A DNA stretch of 64,000 nt. It comes from Desulfotalea sp. Its GTDB lineage: Bacteria > Desulfobacterota > Desulfobulbia > Desulfobulbales > Desulfocapsaceae. Positions within the stretch are counted from its first letter, which is position 1. Every line of letters begins with the position of its first letter. The DNA lies in contig NVXR01000034.1 of assembly GCA_002733995.1 (NCBI GenBank), positions 110,708 to 174,707 of the forward strand, given 5' to 3'. Shown here piece after piece: positions 8,801-18,514 of this stretch. The position numbers and the translations under genes are program-made. The notes beneath the pieces are model-generated. The model had not been told where the DNA came from and did no database searches. It saw nothing but the letters and a program-made list of their open reading frames with translations.

Positions 8801-9046
8801 ATGCATGAGTTTACCCTTGCACAAGGTCTGCACACTCAACTGCTGGACCTTGTCCGCCAACATGAAATGAAAACTGTGCGAATGGCTGAACTATCCATAG
8901 GCACAAATGCAGGGATTGTTGAGGAATCGTTTCTTTTTGGCTTTAATGTTCTGGCTTCTCAGTATGAAGAGACGAAGGAGACAAAGCTTGTCGTAATCCA
9001 TGACGACAGTGCAGATCTCATGTTACAGCGCTTAGAGCTTGAGTGA
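8801..9046 (+). CDS. hypA: HypA-like nickel-insertion protein lacking the zinc domain
   Basis: This is only 81 residues; HypA is normally about 113. It begins MHEFTLAQGL, keeping the N-terminal MHE nickel site, and the alpha/beta core is recognisable (ELSIGTNAGIVEESFLFGFNVL). Where HypA has a zinc ribbon with two CxxC pairs, this protein goes from KLVVIHDDS straight to ADLMLQRLELE, which matches the normal C-terminal strand (as in LQIRRIEID of E. coli). There is no cysteine in the protein. The deletion is in frame and clean, so a working reduced HypA is more likely than decay. The final TGA is a true stop, as TAA follows within eight codons. It lies 40 nt after hypD. Confidence 0.8.
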   Translation: MHEFTLAQGLHTQLLDLVRQHEMKTVRMAELSIGTNAGIVEESFLFGFNVLASQYEETKETKLVVIHDDSADLMLQRLELE

Positions 9047-9375
9047 GGTCAGGTATTGATGGTGTCCTAAACCCTCCAGTACACAAGGTCTTGTTTAGTT
9101 GTTGTTGTTGTTGTTGTTGTTGTTGTTGAAAATCGTAACGTTGCACCAATTTCTAATTCTTGGAAATTCCCCTAGTACCCCATTTTTGACTCTTGTATCA
9201 CCCTCTTGTTCCCACTAAAGCCCAAAAGTACAAAACAAATTCCAGAGTTGTTGGAGTCTATACATAGAACCGATACGAGAACTGTTTTGCATAGGCTTAA
9301 ACTATTGGACAGATAGGTGTGGTTACGGCATGTTATGTCAATGAAACGGGTCGTGAAGTTGAATATTCCATTTAA
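9047..9375. other. Intergenic stretch with a GTT microsatellite, no gene seen
   Basis: About 330 nt separate the hydrogenase cluster from the MauE-like gene. It includes about ten uninterrupted GTT units at 9098-9128. No supported ORF or clear terminator was found. Confidence 0.7.
9098..9128. repeat. GTT trinucleotide microsatellite (about 10 units)
   Basis: Thirty-one bases of pure GTT repeat lie 52 nt after the hypA stop. It is non-coding in this reading. Such tracts are prone to slipped-strand length change. Confidence 0.9.
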
Positions 9376-9864
9376 TTGGCAAAAAAAGTGAAACAAGTCA
9401 TAGCAAAAAAAGGCAGGGTTCTTTTTTTAGCCGAAAAAATCTGTCGCTGGATTGTTATGGTCGTGTTGTTGGCGGCCGCTATCCCTAAAATTTTCAATGT
9501 AGATGATTTCGCGGCTATAATAAACGCCTATGGCCTGTTGCCGGATTTTGCTGTGCTGCCGGTTGCTGTCTTTCTGCCCATTGCGGAGATTGGCCTTGCT
9601 ATCGGTCTATTTTTTAAAATACGGACGAGCCAGTATCTGACAATCTTTCTCCTGCTGTTTTTTATCGGAATTCTCACCTTTGCCATGGCCCAAGGTCTGG
9701 ATATTGATTGTGGCTGCTTTGGGCCGGAAGACCCGGAGCATCGCGCATTTCAGGGTTTGCGTATTGCAATAGTAAGAGATGCTGTGATGATTGTAGCCCT
9801 TGTTTCTTCACTCTGGTATGAAAAATACCAGGAATCAAATAATTATTTATTGGGAGAGAAGTAG
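9376..9864 (+). CDS. MauE/DoxX-family redox-associated membrane protein
   Basis: This is 162 residues from TTG; a stop codon lies immediately upstream in frame, so the start is here or at the GTG four codons later. Four hydrophobic segments are visible (about 23-40, 55-80, 85-110 and 130-147), as in the MauE/DoxX fold. The motif DIDCGCFG near residue 112 gives two close cysteines next to the membrane, typical of MauE-like proteins that handle thiol or disulfide equivalents. The rhodanese gene begins 3 nt after its stop. A role in periplasmic sulfur or thiol transfer is inferred from that partner. Confidence 0.8.
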   Translation: MAKKVKQVIAKKGRVLFLAEKICRWIVMVVLLAAAIPKIFNVDDFAAIINAYGLLPDFAVLPVAVFLPIAEIGLAIGLFFKIRTSQYLTIFLLLFFIGILTFAMAQGLDIDCGCFGPEDPEHRAFQGLRIAIVRDAVMIVALVSSLWYEKYQESNNYLLGEK

Positions 9865-9867
9865 AAA

Positions 9868-10386
9868 ATGAAAAACGTTATTGCAGTTGTGCTTATTTTG
9901 CTCATGTCAGCCTCCAGCGCCTTCGCCTTTGGTAGCTCAAAGTTTAAAAAAGAGGTTAAAATAGAAGCAGGAGCGGTAAAGCTGGTACGTGAGGTTGCTC
10001 AAGGTGGTTATGGGGTAATAACGACAGCTGAACTGGCTGAGTTGCAAGCCACTGGAGAAGATATTCTCGTGATTGATACTATGCCCTATGAGGCAAGTTA
10101 TAAAAAAAATCATGTCCCTGGTGCCGTTCAATTCCTCTTCCCTATTCCTACAATGAATGACTGGGACATTGAAGAGACTGCTGGCAAGACAAAAGACGAT
10201 TTCATAGCCTTTCTTGGTCCTGATAAAGAAAGGAAGATCGTTGTTTATTGTGGTTTTGTGAAATGTACCCGAAGCCACAACGGTGCGCTGTGGGCCAAAA
10301 AACTGGGATATACAAATGTATATCGCTACCCAGGTGGTATCTTTGCTTGGAAGGGTGCCGGTTTTGACGTTGATTCTGTGAAGTAG
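9868..10386 (+). CDS. Exported rhodanese-domain sulfurtransferase
   Basis: This is 172 residues, with GGGAGAG before the ATG. A Sec-type signal peptide is clear (MKNVIAVVLILLMSASSAFA), so the protein is periplasmic. The rhodanese domain spans about residues 48-168: VIDTMPYEASYKKNHVPGA early, and the active-site loop VVYCGFVKCTRSHNG with a candidate catalytic cysteine. YRYPGGIFAWKGAGF closes the fold as in other single-domain rhodaneses. It is coupled to the MauE-like gene. The sulfur donor and acceptor are unknown. Confidence 0.87.
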   Translation: MKNVIAVVLILLMSASSAFAFGSSKFKKEVKIEAGAVKLVREVAQGGYGVITTAELAELQATGEDILVIDTMPYEASYKKNHVPGAVQFLFPIPTMNDWDIEETAGKTKDDFIAFLGPDKERKIVVYCGFVKCTRSHNGALWAKKLGYTNVYRYPGGIFAWKGAGFDVDSVK

Positions 10387-11074
10387 AAGAACGAATAAAC
10401 ACGGGAAAGGGGGCGTTTCCCAATGCCTCCTTTTCTGTGTCCTTAGTACCTACTCGATGAGGTGTTACTCACCTGGTCACCCCGCCCATGCCCCATGCTA
10501 ATCCCCCTCCCAGCCTTGATGAACATGAGAGGAGAGTCTCTGTAGTTATTCTTCAGTCAATTCATTGGGCGCGCTGCCCGGCACATGTTCTTTCTTGGTG
10601 CACTTGATACGTCTATAGATTCATCCACCTCCTTGTTTGCAACCGCAGTTGGGATTGTCCGTTTTTTCAAGCACCACAACTTTAGCATTGTTACTGTTGG
10701 CGATGGCAAATATTTTATTCGCTCCCCTAGGATTAATGCCTTCTTTAAAGGCCTGTAAATTTCATAATAGATTTAGTAACACTCTGAATGAGCGAACTTC
10801 TAAGAAGAACAGGCCGAGTAGACTGTAAACCTGAGGCGAGGTTAAATACTATGGCCCCCAGTACATTGGGATAGTGTGTGGGCTAAAGCCGAATAAACTG
10901 CCGTAGATAGACGGGTGGGGCTCTTCTTTGATATCTGCTCCATGCGGGTGCTTATGGGGCTGGCCAAAAAGAATAGTGACATGGTTTTAGGGATATGGTT
11001 CACTGATTCCTTACGCATTAGTGTTGCAAAATGACGGATCAATTTGGTTTTATAGAAAAGCTTAAGGGGAACGA
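10387..11074. other. Long intergenic region upstream of gltB; possible gene remnant
   Basis: No intact gene is supported in these 688 nt. A short inverted repeat (GGGAAA/TTTCCC near 10403-10422) follows the rhodanese gene and may help termination. On the minus strand a start-less open stretch at about 10621-10761 reads like a protein C-terminus, ending in LEKTDNPNCGCKQGGG; it may be a decayed gene. I do not recognise its family. Confidence 0.4.
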
Positions 11075-14000
11075 ATGGGCTTATATAACCCTCAGCTGGA
11101 AAAAGATAACTGTGGCTTTGGGTTGATAGCCCATATGGAAGGTGAAGCCAGCCATAAACTGGTTCGAACTGCGATTACATCTCTTGCCAGGATGGCCCAT
11201 CGAGGCGGAATCGCCGCCGATGGTAAAACCGGAGACGGTTGTGGACTTTTACTGCAAAAGCCCCACGGTTTTTTTCAGGCCATCGCCAGGGAAGAGGGAT
11301 GGAGTCTTGGGGGCAGATATGGCGTGGGAATGATCTTTCTCAGCCAGGACCCCAAAAAGAGAGATGCAGCCAGAGAGATAGTCAGTAAAGAGCTAGAGGT
11401 TGAGTCTTTGACGGTTCTTGGCTGGCGTGACGTTCCGGTGGATGCTGAGGTGCTTGGTGAGTTTGCAAGAAAAACTATGCCGCGTATCGTTCAAGTTATT
11501 TTTAATGCTCCCTTTGGCTGGGGCTCAAAGGATCTTGAGCGTCGTCTTTATATGGTCAAGAGGCGTATTGAAAAACGCATACGAGACGACTCCGATTTCT
11601 ATATTGTTAGTTTGTCCAATCTGGTGATTATTTACAAAGGCTTATGCCGACCAGTTGATTTGCAGCAGTTTTTTCCAGATCTTGCAGATATCAGGATGCA
11701 ATCATCCATCTGTTTGTTTCACCAACGTTTCTCGACAAATACTCTGCCGAAGTGGCCACTGGCACAGCCCTTTCGATTTCTCGCCCATAATGGAGAGATA
11801 AATACCATTACCGGTAACAGGCAATGGGCCCGTTCTCGGTCCTATAAATTTAAATCACCACTTTTGCCGGATATGGCTGAAGCAGCGCCCTTTGTTAATA
11901 GTACCGGCTCTGATTCCTCAGCCCTCGATAACATGTTGGAACTGTTTTTGGCGGGTGGCATGGATCTCTTTCGGGCCTTTCGTCTCCTTATTCCACCGGC
12001 CTGGCAGAACCACCCTAACATGGACGAGGATCTGCGGGCTTTTTATGATTTTAATTCCATGCATATGGAGCCTTGGGACGGTCCCGCCGGTATTGTTATG
12101 AGTGATGGTCGTTTTGCCGCCTGTGGACTTGATCGTAATGGCTTGCGACCCGCCCGCTATGTGGTGACCAAAGACAAATGGATTACCCTTGCCTCGGAGG
12201 TGGGGATTTGGGACTATGAAGCGGATGAGGTGCTTGAGAAAGGCAGGGTTGGACCCGGAGAATTGTTGGTGATTGACACCCTGACGGGTACCCGCTGGAC
12301 ATCTTGGGATATTGACCAAGAACTAAAAAGTCGTCATCCTTATAAGCAGTGGATGGAAAAATGTTGTCAGCGGTTGCCCCCATTTGTGTTGGACCAAGAG
12401 GTGGAGATCGGCAAGCGTTCTTTAGATGATGATACCTTACTCATCTACCAAAAACTGTTTGCTGTCACAAATGAAGAAGTTGAAGAGGTGATAAGGGTAC
12501 TTGCGGCAACAGGTCAGGAACCCATTGCCTCAATGGGTGATGATACCCCCATGGCTGTTTTATCCCGTAAAGAGCGTAGCCTGTACGACTATTTCAGGCA
12601 GATGTTTGCCCAGGTCACAAATCCCCCCATTGATCCCTTAAGAGAACGACATGTTATGTCACTTACAACCTGTGTGGGGCAGGAGCAAAATGTGTTCGAC
12701 GAGGTTCAGAGCCATGCGTATCGGGTGATTTTTGACTCACCAGTTCTGGTCGAAACCGATATGAACAAGCTGCTAGAGTTGGATCAGGCCCACTATAAAC
12801 ACGTTGTCTTTGACATAAATTACCCGGCTGGAGATGATTTGAAGGCGGCCCTTGAAAATCTCTGCAGACGAGTCAAAATTGCGAGTGCGGAAGGCGCGGT
12901 GCTTCTTATCCTTTCCGATAAAAATATTTCAGCAGATAGCCTGCCGATGCCTATGGCCATGGCGGTGGGTGCAGTGCAACGTACCTTGGTTGAGAATAAC
13001 ATTCGTTGTGACACGAATATTATCGTTGAAACAGCCTCCGTTCGTGATTCCCATCAGTGTGCTGTACTTCTTGGCATGGGAGCCACAGCCGTCTATCCGT
13101 ATCTTGCTTACGAGACTATTGGTCAGCTCGTTAGTGAGTCAATCGTTAGGTTGAGTCAGAATGAGGCGGTGTTCAACTATCGCAAGGGGATAGATAAGGG
13201 GCTTTTGAAGATCCTTTCTAAGATGGGGATTGCCACCGTGGCCTCGTACAGATGTTCGCAGCTTTTTGAAGCGGTCGGTCTTGCAAAAGAGGTGGTGGAC
13301 TTCTGCTTTGCAGGCGTTGTGAGTCGGATTGAAGGAGCCACCTTTGCGGACTTTCATTCCGAGCAGTCTCGATTGGCAAGGCTCAGCTGGAAACGACAAC
13401 ATAAGCCGCTGGTGCGTGGAGGCCTGTATAAATATATACATGGCGGTGAGTACCATGCGTATAATCCGGATGTGGTTGTGGCCCTGCAAAAGGCGGTGGG
13501 TAGTGGGGAGTTCAGTGATTACCAGAAATATTCAAAAATTGTTGATACCAGGCCGATTGCCTGTCTTCGTGATCTGCTGGAGTTAAAAAAGGATACCGTG
13601 CCTATTCCTCTTACTGAAGTGGAGCCTGCGGCTACGTTTTACCGTCGCTTTGATTCGGCGGCCATGTCTATTGGCGCTTTGAGTCAAGAGGCCCATGAGG
13701 CATTGGCCATCGGCATGAATCGCCTCGGTGGTTTTTCCAACAGTGGGGAGGGGGGAGAAGATTGTAAACGGTTTGGTACCGAGAGGGTTTCGAAGATTAA
13801 ACAGGTGGCTTCGGGTCGTTTTGGTGTCACCCCGCACTATCTCGTTAATGCGGAGGTTATTCAGATTAAAATGGCCCAGGGGGCAAAACCCGGTGAAGGT
13901 GGGCAGTTGCCCGGTCACAAGGTGACGCCACAGATTGCCGCCTTGCGCTACGCTGTACCTGGGGTGACTCTTATTTCCCCGCCACCCCACCATGATATTT

Positions 14001-15541
14001 ATTCTATTGAAGACCTTGCCCAACTCATTTTTGATCTCAAACAAGTCAATCCCAGGGCCCTGATCAGTGTGAAGCTGGTGTCAGAGCCGGGGGTTGGGAC
14101 TATAGCCACGGGTGTTGTGAAGGCCTACGCTGATCTTATCACAATTTCAGGCTACGATGGTGGCACGGGGGCAAGCCCTTTGACCTCTGTGAAATATGCG
14201 GGGAGTCCATGGGAGTTGGGCCTTGCGGAAACCCAGCAGGCGTTGGTTGCCAACGGCTTGCGGCATAAGGTCCGATTGCAGGTCGATGGTGGACTGAAAA
14301 CGGGGCGGGATATTGTTAAGGCGGCAATTTTAGGGGCAGAGAGTTTTGGCTTTGGTACCGGGCCTCTGATCTCTCTTGGTTGCAAATTCCTGCGGATCTG
14401 TCATTTGAATAACTGTGCAACAGGGGTTGCAACCCAAGATGAAACATTGAGAAGGGAGTATTTTGCAGGGATACCGCAGATGGTTATGAACTACTTTCAG
14501 TTCATGGTCCAGGAAACCAGAATGCTCATGGCAGAGCTTGGTGTCGCAAAGCTCACAGATCTCATTGGCCGGACGGATCTCTTGGTCGAGCTTGATGGTG
14601 TTACAGACAAGCAAAAAAGGCTTGATTTGGCGCCTCTGCTTGAATCGATGGTAGCACCGAGTACGAGTGGTCTGTTTTACTCAGAACCTAATATTCCCGA
14701 GGATAAAGGCGTACTTAACTTGAAGATATCGGAGCGGTTCTGTCAAGCGGTGGCCAAAAAAAGTGGTGGTGGGGGCAGTTATGCCATCCGCAATACCGAT
14801 CGCAGTGTGGGGGCTTTGCTGTCAGGGATGATCGCCGGGATCCACGGCAATAAAGGGATGAGTAGTCAGCCGATAAATATACTTTTCAACGGTTCCGCAG
14901 GGCAGAGCTTTGGGGCCTGGAATGCGGGAGGGTTAAACATGATTTTGACCGGTGATGCTAACGATTATGTAGGGAAGGGTATGGCTGGTGGTAAGCTCGT
15001 TATCCGTCCTCCCTTGGGTGTTTGCTATAAGAGTCATGAAGCGGTAATCATTGGAAACACCTGTCTCTACGGGGCTACGGGGGGGGAGTTGTATGCCGCT
15101 GGAACGGCGGGTGAGCGTTTTTGTGTGAGGAACTCCGGGGCAAAGGTTGTGGTTGAAGGGATTGGTGATAATGGTTGTGAGTATATGACCGGTGGTATCG
15201 TTACTATCTTGGGGGCCACAGGTGTTAATTTTGGTGCTGGTATGACAGGTGGCTTTGCCTATATCCTGGACGAATCCGAGACCTTGGAATCACGGGTGAA
15301 TTTAGAGCTTGTTGATGTGCTTTCCCTTGAAGGACTTGAGGTCTTACAGGCGCATTTGCGGGGTATTATTAATTGCCATGTGGAGGAGACCGGGAGCCAG
15401 AGGGGCGAGCGTATCTTGTCCGGTTTTGATGAATATTATGTGACTCTTTTTAAGCTGGTGAAGCCTAAAACCTCGGCTGTAAACTCCTTGCTTGGCCATC
15501 GTGGTAATTCCCCGCGAGAAACCCTTGCGGTGGTGCATTAA
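11075..15541 (+). CDS. gltB: Glutamate synthase large subunit
   Basis: This is 1488 residues, the usual full length. A 12-residue propeptide precedes the N-terminal nucleophile, Cys13, in DNCGFGLIAHMEG (class II glutamine amidotransferase domain, about 13-420; RFSTNTLPKWPLAQPFR is visible). The FMN-binding synthase domain occupies roughly 830-1200, with SIGALSQEAHEALA and SGYDGGTGASPLTS. The [3Fe-4S] ligands are in CKFLRICHLNNC near residue 1105. The glycine-rich beta-helix domain ends the protein. It makes two glutamates from glutamine and 2-oxoglutarate, with electrons from GltD. AGGGG lies before the ATG. gltD follows after 9 nt. Confidence 0.97.
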   Translation: MGLYNPQLEKDNCGFGLIAHMEGEASHKLVRTAITSLARMAHRGGIAADGKTGDGCGLLLQKPHGFFQAIAREEGWSLGGRYGVGMIFLSQDPKKRDAAREIVSKELEVESLTVLGWRDVPVDAEVLGEFARKTMPRIVQVIFNAPFGWGSKDLERRLYMVKRRIEKRIRDDSDFYIVSLSNLVIIYKGLCRPVDLQQFFPDLADIRMQSSICLFHQRFSTNTLPKWPLAQPFRFLAHNGEINTITGNRQWARSRSYKFKSPLLPDMAEAAPFVNSTGSDSSALDNMLELFLAGGMDLFRAFRLLIPPAWQNHPNMDEDLRAFYDFNSMHMEPWDGPAGIVMSDGRFAACGLDRNGLRPARYVVTKDKWITLASEVGIWDYEADEVLEKGRVGPGELLVIDTLTGTRWTSWDIDQELKSRHPYKQWMEKCCQRLPPFVLDQEVEIGKRSLDDDTLLIYQKLFAVTNEEVEEVIRVLAATGQEPIASMGDDTPMAVLSRKERSLYDYFRQMFAQVTNPPIDPLRERHVMSLTTCVGQEQNVFDEVQSHAYRVIFDSPVLVETDMNKLLELDQAHYKHVVFDINYPAGDDLKAALENLCRRVKIASAEGAVLLILSDKNISADSLPMPMAMAVGAVQRTLVENNIRCDTNIIVETASVRDSHQCAVLLGMGATAVYPYLAYETIGQLVSESIVRLSQNEAVFNYRKGIDKGLLKILSKMGIATVASYRCSQLFEAVGLAKEVVDFCFAGVVSRIEGATFADFHSEQSRLARLSWKRQHKPLVRGGLYKYIHGGEYHAYNPDVVVALQKAVGSGEFSDYQKYSKIVDTRPIACLRDLLELKKDTVPIPLTEVEPAATFYRRFDSAAMSIGALSQEAHEALAIGMNRLGGFSNSGEGGEDCKRFGTERVSKIKQVASGRFGVTPHYLVNAEVIQIKMAQGAKPGEGGQLPGHKVTPQIAALRYAVPGVTLISPPPHHDIYSIEDLAQLIFDLKQVNPRALISVKLVSEPGVGTIATGVVKAYADLITISGYDGGTGASPLTSVKYAGSPWELGLAETQQALVANGLRHKVRLQVDGGLKTGRDIVKAAILGAESFGFGTGPLISLGCKFLRICHLNNCATGVATQDETLRREYFAGIPQMVMNYFQFMVQETRMLMAELGVAKLTDLIGRTDLLVELDGVTDKQKRLDLAPLLESMVAPSTSGLFYSEPNIPEDKGVLNLKISERFCQAVAKKSGGGGSYAIRNTDRSVGALLSGMIAGIHGNKGMSSQPINILFNGSAGQSFGAWNAGGLNMILTGDANDYVGKGMAGGKLVIRPPLGVCYKSHEAVIIGNTCLYGATGGELYAAGTAGERFCVRNSGAKVVVEGIGDNGCEYMTGGIVTILGATGVNFGAGMTGGFAYILDESETLESRVNLELVDVLSLEGLEVLQAHLRGIINCHVEETGSQRGERILSGFDEYYVTLFKLVKPKTSAVNSLLGHRGNSPRETLAVVH

Positions 15542-15547
15542 AGGTAG

Positions 15548-16966
<1,419 letters not shown>

Positions 16967-17277
16967 AACTGTTATGTGAATTGTGATGTATCCGAAGAAA
17001 ACTATGATAAGTATCAAAATACAGAACTACACCGATTAGCGCTGTACTGATTGTTTTCCAAAAGAGCCCCTTCCCGCTTCTTCATGCCCATGCAACGGAC
17101 TTGAAACACCGATGAACAGTTACAAGGCGGGGTGGAGCCTATACCGGCGTGTCCTCTGAATAGATACAGTATTTCTTTGCATTTCATCGTCTTCTGTCCT
17201 AGAATATTTACGCTTGATTACTGATGTTGTGTTGCTTATTTGATCTGTAGTTTTTTCAGAAAAGGATTCTTTGCGTT
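16967..17277. other. Intergenic region before the molybdenum hydroxylase operon
   Basis: These 311 nt hold no ORF. It must contain the promoter of the xdh-type operon. No terminator or riboswitch could be recognised by eye. Confidence 0.6.
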
Positions 17278-18075
17278 ATGCTAGAAATTGAAAATATTAT
17301 CTTCCCTGCAAATCTCGGTGAGGCCTTAGCCACGGTTCGTGGTATCCCGGGGAGTGTTGTCCTGGGTGGTTGTGGTTATCTGCGTCTTGGTTCCAGAAAA
17401 ATAAGGACTGCGATTGATCTCGCTAGGCTAGGTCTTGATAAAATTGTTGAGACAGCGGACACCGTTGAAATCGGTGCAATGGTGACTCTGAGAGATGTTG
17501 AAACAGATGCGCTCACGGTGGGTTTGGCCGGAGGAGTATTGGCGAAATCTGTGGAGAACATAGTTGGCGTACAGCTGAGAAAATGCGTGACTCTTGGGGG
17601 CAGTGTGGCTGGAAGGTACCCATTTTCAGATCCCATTACTGCACTGATGGCTGTTGATGCCGAACTGCTGTTTCACGGGCGGGGAGTAATCTCCCTCCAG
17701 GATTACCTAGAGGGTAAGTGGGGGCGTGATATTTTGGTCAAGATAATTGTCCCAAAACGTCAATGGATAGCTGCTTTTACCAGTGTGCGTAAATCCGTCA
17801 CAGATTATGCGGTACTCAACTGTGCAGTTTCCAAGAGTGGCCAGGATTACCGTGTCGTCGTTGGTAGTCGGCCGAGTAGAGCACTGCGTGTTACAACGGC
17901 TGAAAACTTTCTAAGAGAAAATGGTTTGACTAAGAAGAGTGCGGTGCGGGCCGGGGAACTGGCCGCCGAAAGTCTACAATTTGGTGATAATCCGCGGGGG
18001 AGTGGAGAGTACCGTAAAAAAATCTGTCCTGTACTTGTAAAACGCGCCCTTCTGGAGGTTTTAGATGCAGCTTGA
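17278..18075 (+). CDS. xdhB: Molybdenum hydroxylase FAD-binding subunit
   Basis: This is 265 residues, of the CoxM/XdhB (FAD_binding_5) family. The N-terminal FAD loop reads GGCGYLRLG, less canonical than AGGTDL. CVTLGGSVAGRYPFSDPITALMAVDAEL near residue 105 is the second flavin-contact region, and the C-terminal CO dehydrogenase flavoprotein domain follows. It would pass electrons from the 2Fe-2S subunit to NAD+ or another acceptor. Its end overlaps the next gene by 11 nt, so they are translationally coupled. Confidence 0.87.
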   Translation: MLEIENIIFPANLGEALATVRGIPGSVVLGGCGYLRLGSRKIRTAIDLARLGLDKIVETADTVEIGAMVTLRDVETDALTVGLAGGVLAKSVENIVGVQLRKCVTLGGSVAGRYPFSDPITALMAVDAELLFHGRGVISLQDYLEGKWGRDILVKIIVPKRQWIAAFTSVRKSVTDYAVLNCAVSKSGQDYRVVVGSRPSRALRVTTAENFLRENGLTKKSAVRAGELAAESLQFGDNPRGSGEYRKKICPVLVKRALLEVLDAA

Positions 18076-18514
18076 AACAACGATTAATGGAAACAAGATA
18101 GTACTGGATTTTGCAGGGGGAGAGTTTCTTGCTGAAACCCTTAGACGTTATGGCTATCTCAGCGTCAAAGAAGGATGTGATACCGGCTCGTGTGGCCTGT
18201 GTACGGTATGGCTTGATGGTGCCCCCGTACTCTCATGTACTACACTTACCGCGCGTATGGAAGATCATGAAATTACAACAATTGAGGCCCTTAATGTAGA
18301 GGCTGAAGAGTTTGCACAATTTCTGGTGGCAGAGGGAGCTGAACAATGTGGTTTTTGTGCTCCAGGTTTTACTATGACGGTGCTGGCGATGAGACGAGAG
18401 CTTAAACATCCGACTGTGGAATCGATTAATCATTACCTGGCAGGTAATCTTTGTCGTTGTTCCGGCTATAAAGGTCAGATGCGAGCCATAGTAAAATATA
18501 TGGGAGTTGAATAA
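18065..18514 (+). CDS. xdhC: Molybdenum hydroxylase [2Fe-2S] subunit
   Basis: This is 149 residues. The plant-type [2Fe-2S] ligands are in GCDTGSCGLCTV plus VLSC near residue 58; the second cluster ligands are in QCGFCAPGFTM and LCRCSGYKGQ. This is the classical CoxS/XdhC layout and length. GGAGGT precedes the ATG. It carries electrons from molybdenum to FAD. Its stop overlaps the next start (TAATG). Confidence 0.94.
   Translation: MQLETTINGNKIVLDFAGGEFLAETLRRYGYLSVKEGCDTGSCGLCTVWLDGAPVLSCTTLTARMEDHEITTIEALNVEAEEFAQFLVAEGAEQCGFCAPGFTMTVLAMRRELKHPTVESINHYLAGNLCRCSGYKGQMRAIVKYMGVE

Noticed and set aside
9044..9046. TGA at the hypA end as another Sec codon
   Set aside because: TAA follows in frame within eight codons, there is no similarity beyond the stop and no hairpin at the right spacing.
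10637..10828. 63-residue plus-strand ORF upstream of gltB
   Set aside because: No ribosome site or family features; composition looks random.
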